Assembly: GCA_019636445.1 (NCBI GenBank)
Contig: JAHBXO010000037.1
Coordinates: 1 to 51,549 of the forward strand
Length of the DNA stretch: 51,549 bases
Source of the DNA: Gemmataceae bacterium
Lineage (GTDB): Bacteria > Planctomycetota > Planctomycetia > Gemmatales > Gemmataceae
Reading direction: 5' to 3'
Below the pieces are notes generated by a model. The model was given only the letters and a program-made list of their open reading frames with translations. It was not told the origin of the DNA and did no database searches. How positions within the stretch are numbered: the first letter of the stretch is position 1; each line of letters opens with the position of its first letter. The translations under genes and the position numbers were made by a program. Shown here piece by piece: positions 1 to 6,731 of this stretch.

Positions 1-1
1 G

Positions 2-178
2 TTCGTCGGGGCGTTGCTCAAGGCCCTGAGTACCCCTTGCGGCGTCAACTGCCCGACCTTCCTCCGGTTCTTCCCGCACGAGGCCCGCGGCGACGAGCAG
101 TACCCGGCGAAGATGGCCGAGCGGTACGCGGCCTCGGCCCGCAAGCTCCGACGGGAAGCGGCGCAGGTGGCCGGTTGA
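2..178 (+). CDS. C-terminal fragment of an unknown protein
   Basis: The open frame enters from the left edge and ends at TGA 176-178, giving 58 residues. The visible part reads as an ordinary protein: a hydrophobic stretch with two Cys residues (TPCGVNCPTFLRFF), then an Arg/Ala/Glu-rich helix ending REAAQVAG. Codon use has the strong G/C third-position bias of its neighbours, which supports real coding. It lies in the accessory element, convergent with the primase-helicase gene. I do not recognise the family, and nothing before the window edge can be said. Confidence 0.5.
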   Translation, partial: FVGALLKALSTPCGVNCPTFLRFFPHEARGDEQYPAKMAERYAASARKLRREAAQVAG

Positions 179-399
179 GTCGGTCGCCTGCGACAACCGG
201 ACGCTCCCCCACCTACCGGACACTGGCCCTGTGGACCGCTCGCTTTCGCAGCCCGGCCGACCGCCGTCCCTGCCGTCCCTACTCGCCGGCGAACCGAAGC
301 AGGGGAAGGGACGGCAGGGACGGTTTTTCGCAACCCCTTTCGCTCGCTGCGGGCGTGCCGTTCTTGCTCCGTCCGTGGCGTTCGTCCCGACGCCCGCCT

Positions 400-418
400 T
401 CTTCTCCAAAGGAGAAGA
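400..418. other. Short perfect hairpin
   Basis: TCTTCTCC, loop AAA, GGAGAAGA: an 8-bp stem with a 3-nt loop in the gap between the convergent partial gene and the primase-helicase. It could help end transcription, but no T-run follows on either strand. Confidence 0.4.
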
Positions 419-492
419 GAGGCCGTCCCTGCCGTCCCTCCCCTGGTCACAACTCTTCGCCGCAGCGTTCCGAGCCGTCGATTGAAACGGAC

Positions 493-523
493 GGGGGAGG
501 GACGATACCGCCGTCCCTCCCCC
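493..523. terminator. 12-bp stem hairpin 3' of the primase-helicase gene
   Basis: GGGGGAGGGACG (493-504) and CGTCCCTCCCCC (512-523) pair perfectly around a 7-nt loop. The hairpin lies 26 bp beyond the stop codon of the minus-strand primase-helicase gene and is built from the CCGTCCCT repeat. There is no T-run, so a terminator role is only a guess from position and stem strength. Confidence 0.4.
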
Positions 524-548
524 GTCCCTGCCGTCCCTTCTGCCGCCG

Positions 549-3116
549 TTACTGACCGGGCAGCACATCGACAGTGAGATACCGCTCTCGTTGGCCACCG
601 AAATCCCGCCCCCGGTCGATGACGACACCCGCCGCCTTCAACGCCGGGGCCAACCGGATGAGCGTGTTCGACAGGAAGGAGGCGTGCGACGGCCACGACC
701 GTGACAGCCGGTCTTGGCTGCCCTGAGCCAGCCGGTTCAACTCCTTGAGCAGGTCGGTCGCGGACCCCTGCCACGGGGCTTTCTGGGCGGCGAACTGCCG
801 CAGGTAGACGACGAACGGGTATTGCTCCAGGGCGAGTGTCGTCCCCTTGCCGACGTTCTCGGTGTACGCGGTCAGGAACTCCCCGTCCGACCACCCGAAC
901 GACGGGCCGGCGGCCACGGCCCACTTCGCGAAGTCGGCCATCCGGGGCGGGTTGTCCAGCCGGACGCCGGGCAGGTTGGCCAGCGCCGTCGCCACGCCGT
1001 CGAGCAGTGCCCCCAGCACCCGCGGCTTCGCGGCCTCGAACTCCTGCCAGAACTCCGCTTCGTCCTTCCGCTTCTGCACGCCGGCCAGTTCGACCAGGAT
1101 GGACCGCTCCAACAGGTCGCCCCGCGTGGCCAAGTCGGTGATGCCGTTGAGCACCGCCGGCCGGCAGAACTTGAGGATCGTCTGGTCGGCATCGGTGTAC
1201 AGGGTGCGGGCCGCGTACCCGCCGCCCGTGGCCAGCCGGCAGATCGCGTCCGACAACCACGACGGCATCGACGACAGGTTGTCGAACACGACCAGGGAGT
1301 TGCCGGCGGCCTCGATGGCGAAGTCCTGTTCGCTCCGCGGCACCTGCCGCAACGCCACGTCGTTCGGGTCGAGCAGATCCCGGACCACCCGCGACAGGGT
1401 GGACTTGCCCGCCCCCTGCCGGCCGGTGAGGACCAGCACCGGGTACGGGCCGACCGGCCGGAGGGCGGCGACCAGGAACGCCACCAGCAGGACGAAATCC
1501 TTCTCGCTCGCCACCGGCACGAACGGGCGAAGCTCCTCGATGCTCCCGCCGCGGGCGGGGTGCGGCAGGTGGAGTTGTCCGTTCGGCCGGCGGAACTTGA
1601 CCGGCATTTTGGACACGACTCGCCAGCCGGCGGCGTCGATCTCGACGGCCTCCCACCGCCGGTTGCCCAGGTCGAGGTACAGCCGGCCGCCGCTGCCGGC
1701 GATGCGAACGAACACGTCGTGCTGATCCCCGCCGTGCAGGGCCAGCCCGGTCGCCGTGTGGACGGCATCGGCCAGAGCCGTCTTCTTCGCGATGGCCTCG
1801 TGGGTCCGGTAGAACGTCCCGGTCAACCAGCCCTGGAACGCCTTGGCGGTGACGGGGTAGTTCTCCTCGTGGCCGTCCTCGTGGCGAATGGTGGCGTAGG
1901 CCGTCTGGTCGGTGGCGTGCCAAAGGGTCGTGTGTTCGGCGATAAGCTCGGCCAGCCGGTCGGCGTCGGACGCCCGTTTGCTGCCCTTGCCGGACTCCGC
2001 ATCGGCCACCTGCCGGAGCCGCCAACCTACCCGGTCCGGTTCGGCCGCCGCCTTCTTCTCGGCGTCGTCGAGCTTGTGTTCGATCTCCTGATCCGACCAG
2101 GGCGGCAGGCACCGGGCGGAGAACTCGTCCATCAACGGGCGAGCGTCCTCCCGCGACAGCCCCCAATCCCGGAGCAGCCCGCAGGCGACGGCGAAGCACC
2201 GGCCGGAGCCGTCCTCGCCTTCGACCGCCGGCGGCTGCGCCGCCGCCCACGCACGGGCCAGTTGTACGGCGTCGGCCCCGTTGCCCGGCTGGGGTTGGCA
2301 GGTGGGAGCGTCCGCCCGCCGCGTACTACCGGCCCGCGGTTCGACCGCCACGACTGGCTTGGCCGACGGAGCTTCGTTCGCCAAAGCCACGAGCAGAGAC
2401 GGCGACACGACGACCCGTTCCCCTGACTCCTTCAGCTTCGACCGCCGGTGCGGACGATCCGGCGTGTCCTCCCCCTTCCGGTTCATGCAGCCGTACAGCC
2501 GGCAGATGCGGGCGGCGTCCCCCAGCCGCACGTCCACCGTGGCCTCCGGGGTGTCGCACCGGGCGGCCAGGGCTTGCAGGCAGGCGGCGACCAGGGTGTT
2601 GTCCGGCTCCAAGTCCACGGCCCAGAGGCAGTGATACCCGTTGCCGCTGTCCGCCAGCACCGCGGGGGCCGGCCAGCCGCGCTCCCGGCACAGCCACGCG
2701 ACGGCCGCTTGCATGACCTGCTTGGCCGCCTTCTTCTCGTCGGCGGTGGCCATCCCGCCCTTCACGGCCCGCTTCGGGTCGGCGTCCACCAGCAGCCACC
2801 GCCGCCGGGCCGTCGTCTTGTCGGTGCCGCCCTTGAACGACGACAGGCTGTGATCCGCCAACGCGAGTACGCTGGGGTCGCGGGGGTTCAGCCCGAAGTA
2901 CAGGTCGCCGGTCCCGTCAGCGTCGGCTACGGCTGCGTGCACGGCCATCGTCCGCAGCCCGTCGTCGGTCGTGGCGTAGAACCCGCTCATCCCGCCCTTG
3001 CGGTCGCGGCGGAGCAGCCGAAGTTCCGCAACCTCATCCGTTGCCGGGAAGAGGACGCGGAGCGTGCCGAACAACTCGTCGGCCGCCTGCTCGATCTGCT
3101 TGGTCTGGTCTGACAT
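549..3116 (-). CDS. Primase-helicase replication protein of the accessory element
   Basis: A protein of 855 aa from the ATG at 3116, preceded by an AAGGG-type ribosome site; an in-frame upstream ATG at 3146 would add ten residues. The N-terminal third resembles archaeo-eukaryotic-type primases of plasmids and phages: acidic motif LLVDADPK (about residues 109-115) and a GNGYHCLW motif (about 158-165). The C-terminal half has a P-loop NTPase: GRQGAGKST (about 565-573) followed by SLVVFDNLSS as a probable Walker B, and a region like virulence-associated or D5-type helicases. It probably opens and primes DNA at the element's own origin. A perfect DnaA box and short repeats lie directly upstream, which fits. 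The exact family name is uncertain; the two-domain architecture is clear. Confidence 0.8.
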   Translation of the reverse strand: MSDQTKQIEQAADELFGTLRVLFPATDEVAELRLLRRDRKGGMSGFYATTDDGLRTMAVHAAVADADGTGDLYFGLNPRDPSVLALADHSLSSFKGGTDKTTARRRWLLVDADPKRAVKGGMATADEKKAAKQVMQAAVAWLCRERGWPAPAVLADSGNGYHCLWAVDLEPDNTLVAACLQALAARCDTPEATVDVRLGDAARICRLYGCMNRKGEDTPDRPHRRSKLKESGERVVVSPSLLVALANEAPSAKPVVAVEPRAGSTRRADAPTCQPQPGNGADAVQLARAWAAAQPPAVEGEDGSGRCFAVACGLLRDWGLSREDARPLMDEFSARCLPPWSDQEIEHKLDDAEKKAAAEPDRVGWRLRQVADAESGKGSKRASDADRLAELIAEHTTLWHATDQTAYATIRHEDGHEENYPVTAKAFQGWLTGTFYRTHEAIAKKTALADAVHTATGLALHGGDQHDVFVRIAGSGGRLYLDLGNRRWEAVEIDAAGWRVVSKMPVKFRRPNGQLHLPHPARGGSIEELRPFVPVASEKDFVLLVAFLVAALRPVGPYPVLVLTGRQGAGKSTLSRVVRDLLDPNDVALRQVPRSEQDFAIEAAGNSLVVFDNLSSMPSWLSDAICRLATGGGYAARTLYTDADQTILKFCRPAVLNGITDLATRGDLLERSILVELAGVQKRKDEAEFWQEFEAAKPRVLGALLDGVATALANLPGVRLDNPPRMADFAKWAVAAGPSFGWSDGEFLTAYTENVGKGTTLALEQYPFVVYLRQFAAQKAPWQGSATDLLKELNRLAQGSQDRLSRSWPSHASFLSNTLIRLAPALKAAGVVIDRGRDFGGQRERYLTVDVLPGQ

Positions 3117-3119
3117 GAT

Positions 3120-3256
3120 GCGACTACCCTTGTGTGGATAAACCACACCCCCGGTCCGTACCGTTACCGGCCGGTGCCAGGGGCGGGGTAGTCGCTCTGG
3201 TTATGTACCAACCCGACAACACGCGAAAGCGTCCCGACTGTGGTGTGCGACTACCC
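3120..3256. repeat. Three GCGACTACCC repeats (iteron- or operator-like)
   Basis: Identical 10-mers GCGACTACCC lie at 3120-3129 and 3247-3256, with an inverted copy at 3186-3195. A weaker copy, CAGTAGTCGC, lies at 3462-3471. The first copy overlaps the ribosome-site region of the primase-helicase gene. Spacings are 66 and 61 bp. They could be binding sites for the replication protein or for an autorepressor. Confidence 0.55.
3132..3148. promoter_or_regulatory. Perfect DnaA box within a short palindrome
   Basis: Bases 3133-3141 read TGTGGATAA, the exact complement of the consensus DnaA box TTATCCACA. They sit inside GTGTGG-ATAAA-CCACAC (3132-3148). The site is only 17 bp upstream of the primase-helicase start, where host DnaA could take part in loading at an element origin or could control expression of the replication gene. 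Confidence 0.55.
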
Positions 3257-3528
3257 CGGTCGGCTGTTGCTCGCGGCCGGGGTGTCTTCCCCCGGCCCAC
3301 TACTTACATTCCGAGATCGCCGCGGCGAACATCGCACCGATGATAGAATGATGTCGGCGGTGCAAACCCTTCCCCACAAGCCCCTTCCAGCAGCCAACGC
3401 GAACCCACCAGGCGTCTGTGAACTCGTCCCGCGGGCGAGGGGGGGAGGGGGGCCTACCCCTCAGTAGTCGCTTGTGCCAATTCACGGGCGTACAAATTGT
3501 GCCCGCCGTCCGAGCCTGTTTTAATGGC

Positions 3529-3566
3529 GTGACATGTTTCGGGACGGACATCCCGAAACATGTCAC
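3529..3566. promoter_or_regulatory. Perfect 38-bp dyad upstream of the serine recombinase
   Basis: GTGACATGTTTCGGGA (3529-3544) and TCCCGAAACATGTCAC (3551-3566) are perfect inverted copies separated by 6 bp. The dyad begins 113 bp before the recombinase ATG. Its symmetry and position fit a recombination site or operator bound by a dimeric recombinase, or the stem of a structured leader RNA. The roughly 490-bp gap between primase and recombinase holds no convincing gene. Confidence 0.65.
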
Positions 3567-3582
3567 AACCCCGTTCGGAACC

Positions 3583-3610
3583 GCCCGCGGCCCACGCCGC
3601 GGGCTTTTTT
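3583..3610 (+). terminator. Strong intrinsic terminator before the recombinase
   Basis: GCCCGCGGC (3583-3591), loop CCAC, GCCGCGGGC (3596-3604), then TTTTTT (3605-3610). This is a textbook rho-independent terminator on the plus strand, yet it stands 31 bp before the recombinase start codon. Either a short transcript from the dyad region ends here, or it is an attenuator in the recombinase leader. Confidence 0.8.
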
Positions 3611-3641
3611 GCTGCCCACCGAGGCACACAAGGAACCGGCC

Positions 3642-4352
3642 ATGATGCTCGTCGAAGCCCGCCGCTACGTCAGCTACTACCGCGTTTCGACTACCCGGCA
3701 GGGGGAATCGGGCCTGGGACTGGACGCACAGCGGGCGGCCGTCACGGCATTCGTGGCCGGCCACGGCGAGTTGGTAGGCGAGTACGTGGAGATCGAGAGC
3801 GGCAAGAAGGCCGACCGCCCGCAACTCGCGAAGGCCCTCGCCCATGCCAAGCGTTGCAGGGCCACGCTGGTGATTGCGAAGCTCGACCGGCTGGCCCGGA
3901 ACGTCGCCTTCGTCTCGTCCTTGATGGAAGCCCATGTGGACTTCGTGGCGTGTGACAACCCGCACGCCAACCGGCTGACCGTCCACATCCTCGCCGCTGT
4001 CGCCGAGGACGAGGCCCGCCGCATCTCCGAGCGGACGAAGGCCGCCCTCGCCGCGTACAAGACCCGCGGCGGGCGGCTCGGCTCGCGGCACCCGCGGGGC
4101 CGCGCCATCGGGCCGGAGGCCAGCCGCAAGGGCCAGCAGGCCGGCACCGCCCGCAACCGCGATCGTGCCCAAGCCGCCTACGCCGACCTCCTGCCGCTGA
4201 TGGCCGAGCTTCGCCGGGCCGGGCAGTCGTACCGGGAGATCGGCCGCGAACTCGGCCGCCGGGGGCAGACGACGCGGACAGGCAAGGCTTGGAACGGCGT
4301 CCAGGTCCGCCGTGTTCTCGCACGGGCCGAGAAGGCAAAAGGGGTATCGTAA
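3642..4352 (+). CDS. Small serine recombinase (resolvase/invertase family)
   Basis: A protein of 236 aa from ATG 3642, with AAGGA about 8 nt upstream; a second ATG follows at 3645. The N-terminal resolvase domain starts RRYVSYYRVSTTRQ, with Ser16 as the expected nucleophile. It continues with the SGKKADRPQL and LVIAKLDRLARN motifs seen in site-specific serine recombinases. The C-terminus (SYREIGRELGRRGQTTRTGKAW) looks like the helix-turn-helix of the same family. Its likely job is resolution, inversion or integration of the element. The size fits a resolvase or invertase rather than a large serine integrase. The 38-bp dyad upstream is a candidate site. A small GGGTAT/ATACCC hairpin (4342-4360) overlaps the stop codon. 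Confidence 0.9.
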   Translation: MMLVEARRYVSYYRVSTTRQGESGLGLDAQRAAVTAFVAGHGELVGEYVEIESGKKADRPQLAKALAHAKRCRATLVIAKLDRLARNVAFVSSLMEAHVDFVACDNPHANRLTVHILAAVAEDEARRISERTKAALAAYKTRGGRLGSRHPRGRAIGPEASRKGQQAGTARNRDRAQAAYADLLPLMAELRRAGQSYREIGRELGRRGQTTRTGKAWNGVQVRRVLARAEKAKGVS

Positions 4353-4403
4353 ATATACCCGGTAGCATCTAAGATGGGTTGGCAGGCTAAGCGGCGGTGC
4401 AGA

Positions 4404-4486
4404 AGGGACGGCAGGGACGCCCAGCGGCGAGCCGAACCGCCCGCCGCGACGGTGGGAACCAGTCGCCGGCCGTCCCTACCGTCCCT
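4404..4486. repeat. CCGTCCCTG repeat pair between recombinase and methyltransferase
   Basis: AGGGACGGCAGGGACG at 4404-4419 faces CCGTCCCTACCGTCCCT at 4470-4486, again forming an inverted repeat. Same unit as at 264-538. The rest of the 183-bp gap shows nothing gene-like. Confidence 0.75.
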
Positions 4487-4535
4487 CCCCGTGGGCACGA
4501 ACCGCCGTCGCCCCAGCCAGATCGCAGGACGAGCC

Positions 4536-5345
4536 ATGACCGCACTTACCCCGCCGTTGAAGTGGCACGGCGGCAAGCACTACCTCGCGGCCAAGATCGT
4601 GGCCCTGATGCCGCCGCACACCCATTATTGCGAGCCGTTCGCCGGCGGGCTGGCCGTGCTGCTCGCCAAGCCAGCCGAGGGCGTCTCCGAGGCCGTGAAC
4701 GACCTGGACGGCGGGCTGACGAACTTCTGGCGGGTTCTCCGAGACGAAGCCACATTCAGCCGGTTCTGCCGGCTCGCTCAAGCGATCCCGTTCAGCGAAG
4801 CCGAGTGGGAGGACGCTGACACCGGACTGGACGACCCCGACCCGGTGCGGCAGGCGGTCGCCTTCTTCGTCCGGTGCCGGCAGAGTTTGGCCGGGCGGAT
4901 GCACGCCTTCGCCCCACTCAGCCGCACCCGCACCCGGCGGGGCATGAACGAGCAAGCGTCGGCCTGGGCTGCAGCCGTGGACGGCCTGCCGGCCGTTCAC
5001 GCGCGGCTTCGCCGGGTGGCCGTGCTTCGCCGTGACGCGGTGGCCGCAATCAAGAGCCAGGACGGGCCGGACACCCTGTTCTATTGCGACCCGCCGTACT
5101 TTCCCAGCAGCCGAGCGGCTCCGGCGGTTTACCGCTGCGAAATGTCCGGCGAAGACCACGTTCGGCTGCTCAAGGCCCTCGCCAGGATCAAGGGCAAGTT
5201 TCTGCTGAGTGGGTACGCCAACCTGGTGTACATGAGGGCCGCGGAGAAATGGGGCTGGACTTGCCATTCGTTCGACTTGCCGAACCACGCGGCCGGCGGC
5301 GAAACCAAGCGTCGGATGGAAGAGTGCGTCTGGACCAACTTTTAG
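4536..5345 (+). CDS. D12-class DNA adenine-N6 methyltransferase (Dam-like), orphan
   Basis: A protein of 269 aa. It would transfer a methyl group from S-adenosylmethionine to adenine N6 in a short DNA target. The start is ATG 4536, with GGACGAG upstream; upstream in-frame codons lack the family pattern. PPLKWHGGK (residues 6-14) matches the N-terminal D12 motif, EPFAGGLAVLL is the SAM-binding loop, and DPPY (185-188) is the catalytic motif IV. The length is normal for Dam/DpnM enzymes. No restriction endonuclease gene is next to it, so it is an orphan enzyme of a mobile element, perhaps protecting the element or controlling its replication. The target sequence cannot be read from the protein. 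Confidence 0.9.
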   Translation: MTALTPPLKWHGGKHYLAAKIVALMPPHTHYCEPFAGGLAVLLAKPAEGVSEAVNDLDGGLTNFWRVLRDEATFSRFCRLAQAIPFSEAEWEDADTGLDDPDPVRQAVAFFVRCRQSLAGRMHAFAPLSRTRTRRGMNEQASAWAAAVDGLPAVHARLRRVAVLRRDAVAAIKSQDGPDTLFYCDPPYFPSSRAAPAVYRCEMSGEDHVRLLKALARIKGKFLLSGYANLVYMRAAEKWGWTCHSFDLPNHAAGGETKRRMEECVWTNF

Positions 5346-5376
5346 CCGCCTCCGACGAAAGCCACAGGAACCAGGG

Positions 5377-5392
5377 AGGGACGAACGGGACG
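5377..5392. repeat. Degenerate copy of the CCGTCCCTG repeat
   Basis: AGGGACG (5377-5383) and CGGGACGG (5385-5392), about 30 bp after the methyltransferase stop. Last recognisable copy of the element's dispersed repeat. Confidence 0.45.
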
Positions 5393-5487
5393 GCCGTTGC
5401 CCGGCCGCCACTCTTCGGGACAGCGTGGGCGGAACGCTGCCCTTGTGCCGACCAAAATTGTGTCGCTGGCAAGGCCATGATTTTTTG

Positions 5488-5527
5488 GGTTCGGAGTTCT
5501 CCGCGACTCGGCGGAACGACCCGAACC
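5488..5527 (+). other. Compound hairpin just upstream of the unknown 228-aa gene
   Basis: GGTTCGG (5488-5494) pairs with CCGAACC (5521-5527), and CCGC (5501-5504) pairs with GCGG (5511-5514) inside it. A TTTTTT run lies just before, at 5481-5486. The hairpin ends 10 bp before the ATG at 5538, so it may structure the leader of that gene. Confidence 0.35.
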
Positions 5528-5537
5528 GAGGTTCATC

Positions 5538-6224
5538 ATGGCCGCAGCACGCACCGTCACCCGGCAGCAGTGGACTATCGCCCGCAAGCATGGCCACGCC
5601 GCCTACGTCCATGGCATCCCCCACATCCTCACGCAGGACACCGCCACCGGCGAGACCGTCCTCGTGCCCGTCCGGATCACCAAGCCGCCCCGCAAGCGGA
5701 CGCCGGTGCTGCTCCACCGCGACCCGTCGGGCATCGACGGTGGAACGGCGATCCTGTCCGACGGCAGCAGAGTTCATTTCGGTCCGCAGATGGGGGCGAA
5801 GCTGGTGATCGAGCGGCGGGGGGAGCCGGGCTACGAGGTCACGCTCGCCACCTGCGAAGACATCCCCGAAGTGGCCGAGTGGACGCGGGTGATCGAGTCG
5901 GCCGACGCCCGCCGCATGACTTCGGCCCAACACGCCGCCTGGAACCGGGCGGCAGCGGCCGTCGGATACGCGAACGTGCGACCGGATGGCCCGGCGTGGA
6001 CCTGTACCCTGTCCGATGGGGGCGGCACGGCGGTCGGCCACGGCGACACGCCACGGGCCGCGTTCCGGGCGGCAGACCAACAGGCCCGGAGACTGGCCGT
6101 GAACGCCGGACTGGACCACCCGGACGACGAGGAGGGCATCGAGCTTGTTGCGGCAGGTGGCGGGTATGTGGTGCGATACCACGGCATCCAAGTCGGCACC
6201 ATCTGCCAAGACGCGGCTCCTTGA
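5538..6224 (+). CDS. Unknown protein of the accessory element
   Basis: A protein of 228 aa from ATG 5538. I do not recognise it. It has no signal peptide, membrane segment or catalytic motif that I can name. The N-terminus (TRQQWTIARKHGHAAYVHGIPHIL) is basic and may be helical. The middle contains beta-like stretches (ILSDGSRVHFGPQMGAKLVIERRGEPGYEVTL). The C-terminus has a Gly-rich turn and YVVRYHGIQVGTICQ. Third-position G/C bias and the clean frame support real coding. It is the last gene of the element before the tRNA junction. Position suggests cargo or a maintenance gene, but no function can be assigned. Confidence 0.7.
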   Translation: MAAARTVTRQQWTIARKHGHAAYVHGIPHILTQDTATGETVLVPVRITKPPRKRTPVLLHRDPSGIDGGTAILSDGSRVHFGPQMGAKLVIERRGEPGYEVTLATCEDIPEVAEWTRVIESADARRMTSAQHAAWNRAAAAVGYANVRPDGPAWTCTLSDGGGTAVGHGDTPRAAFRAADQQARRLAVNAGLDHPDDEEGIELVAAGGGYVVRYHGIQVGTICQDAAP

Positions 6225-6238
6225 CCTGCCCTCCTGAC

Positions 6239-6257
6239 GGCCCGGCGCAGCCGGGCC
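6239..6257 (+). terminator. Hairpin after the unknown 228-aa gene
   Basis: GGCCCGGC, loop GCA, GCCGGGCC: an 8-bp GC stem 15 bp after the stop codon. The following CTCTTCCTCATTCTTCC is pyrimidine-rich but is not a clean T-run. Confidence 0.45.
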
Positions 6258-6379
6258 GCTCGCCTCTTCCTCATTCTTCCGCTCGCACGTCGCAATACTT
6301 TGGCAGCCCCATTCGCCCGCCCACGTCATTCCCCATCAGAAGTCTTCCAGTCTCGGCTGCCGAAGGGCGACGGGGTTTC

Positions 6380-6410
6380 GGATATGCCCGGATATGCCTG
6401 TGGATATGCC
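6380..6410. repeat. Three GGATATGCC direct repeats near the element end
   Basis: GGATATGCC occurs at 6380-6388, 6390-6398 and 6402-6410 (10- and 12-bp steps), about 170 bp inside the tRNA-Sec junction. Such short phased repeats near an attachment site resemble arm-type sites for an integrase or excisionase, or iterons. The 355-bp gap 6225-6579 otherwise holds only hairpins. Confidence 0.55.
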
Positions 6411-6491
6411 TAACGCCAAGCCGTGGATGGTCCAAGTGAGACTAAACCGGACCACGCTCGAAGCGGTGGCCGCACGCCCGACCAGAACGCC

Positions 6492-6536
6492 AGAAGCCCG
6501 CAGGAAGGCCCTTTTGAGGCTTTCCGGCGGGCTTCT
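6492..6536. terminator. Long hairpin downstream of the tRNA gene
   Basis: AGAAGCCCGC (6492-6501) pairs perfectly with GCGGGCTTCT (6527-6536). An inner arm, GGAAGGCC against GGCTTTCC, pairs at 7 of 8 positions. It could end transcription from either side of the junction. Confidence 0.45.
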
Positions 6537-6551
6537 CTCGACACAAGGGCG

Positions 6552-6576
6552 GCTCTCGCCTTGACTTGGCGAGAGC
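6552..6576 (-). terminator. Hairpin immediately 3' of tRNA-Sec
   Basis: GCTCTCGCC and GGCGAGAGC form a 9-bp stem with a 7-nt loop. It lies 3 bp beyond the tRNA 3' end on the minus strand, where a tRNA terminator is expected, but no T-run follows. Confidence 0.45.
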
Positions 6577-6579
6577 GAG

Positions 6580-6674
6580 CGGAAGTGTAAGGGAATCGAA
6601 CCCTCTGACCCCGTTGTTCACGGGGTCCACAGGTTTTGAAGACCGGGGCCGGCACCAGCCGTACAAACGCTCCC
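6580..6674 (-). tRNA. selC: tRNA-Sec (anticodon TCA), junction of the integrated element
   Basis: Read on the minus strand, this 95-nt stretch has the tRNA-Sec layout: an 8-nt acceptor arm (GGGAGCGT / ACACTTCC), anticodon loop CTTCAAA with TCA at 6637-6639, a long variable arm with an 8-bp perfect stem (GACCCCGT / ACGGGGTC), and a T loop TTCGATT. The length equals E. coli selC. CCA is not encoded; G is the discriminator base. Pairing between the 5' and 3' halves is imperfect: one C-A mismatch and one G-U in the acceptor, and a C-U mismatch in the anticodon stem (CCGGT against ACCTG). Pairings wholly inside the 3' half are good, but the D stem is short (CGGC/GCCG). The gene's 3' end faces the accessory element, as expected for integration into a tRNA. 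Confidence 0.8.
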
Positions 6675-6731
6675 AAGATTGGCGGCCCCGGCCAACGTCG
6701 ATCGTCGTTCTGGGGACCGCGATCCGAACAG

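Larger units (their letters stand above)
264..538. repeat. CCGTCCCTG dispersed repeat block
   Basis: The 370-bp gap between the partial gene and the primase-helicase holds no convincing gene. It is packed with an 8-mer, CCGTCCCT, usually in pairs at 9-bp spacing (CCGTCCCTGCCGTCCCT). Paired copies sit at 264-280, 423-439 and 522-538. A perfect inverted copy sits at 307-323, so 264-280 and 307-323 form a 17-bp inverted repeat with a 26-bp loop. A single copy lies at 511-518. The same unit returns at 4404-4486 and, degenerate, at 5377-5392, always between genes of this element. Confidence 0.8.

Noticed and set aside
37..555. Plus-strand frames through the CCGTCCCTG block
   Set aside because: They are translations of the repeat (RPCRPS units), have no ribosome site and overlap the end of a better frame.
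714..2426. Plus-strand frame of 570 codons inside the primase-helicase gene
   Set aside because: Antisense shadow; the minus-strand product has coherent primase and P-loop motifs.
3134..3467. Short plus-strand frames between primase and recombinase
   Set aside because: They lack ribosome sites and coding character and overlap the DnaA-box and repeat region, which explains the sequence better.
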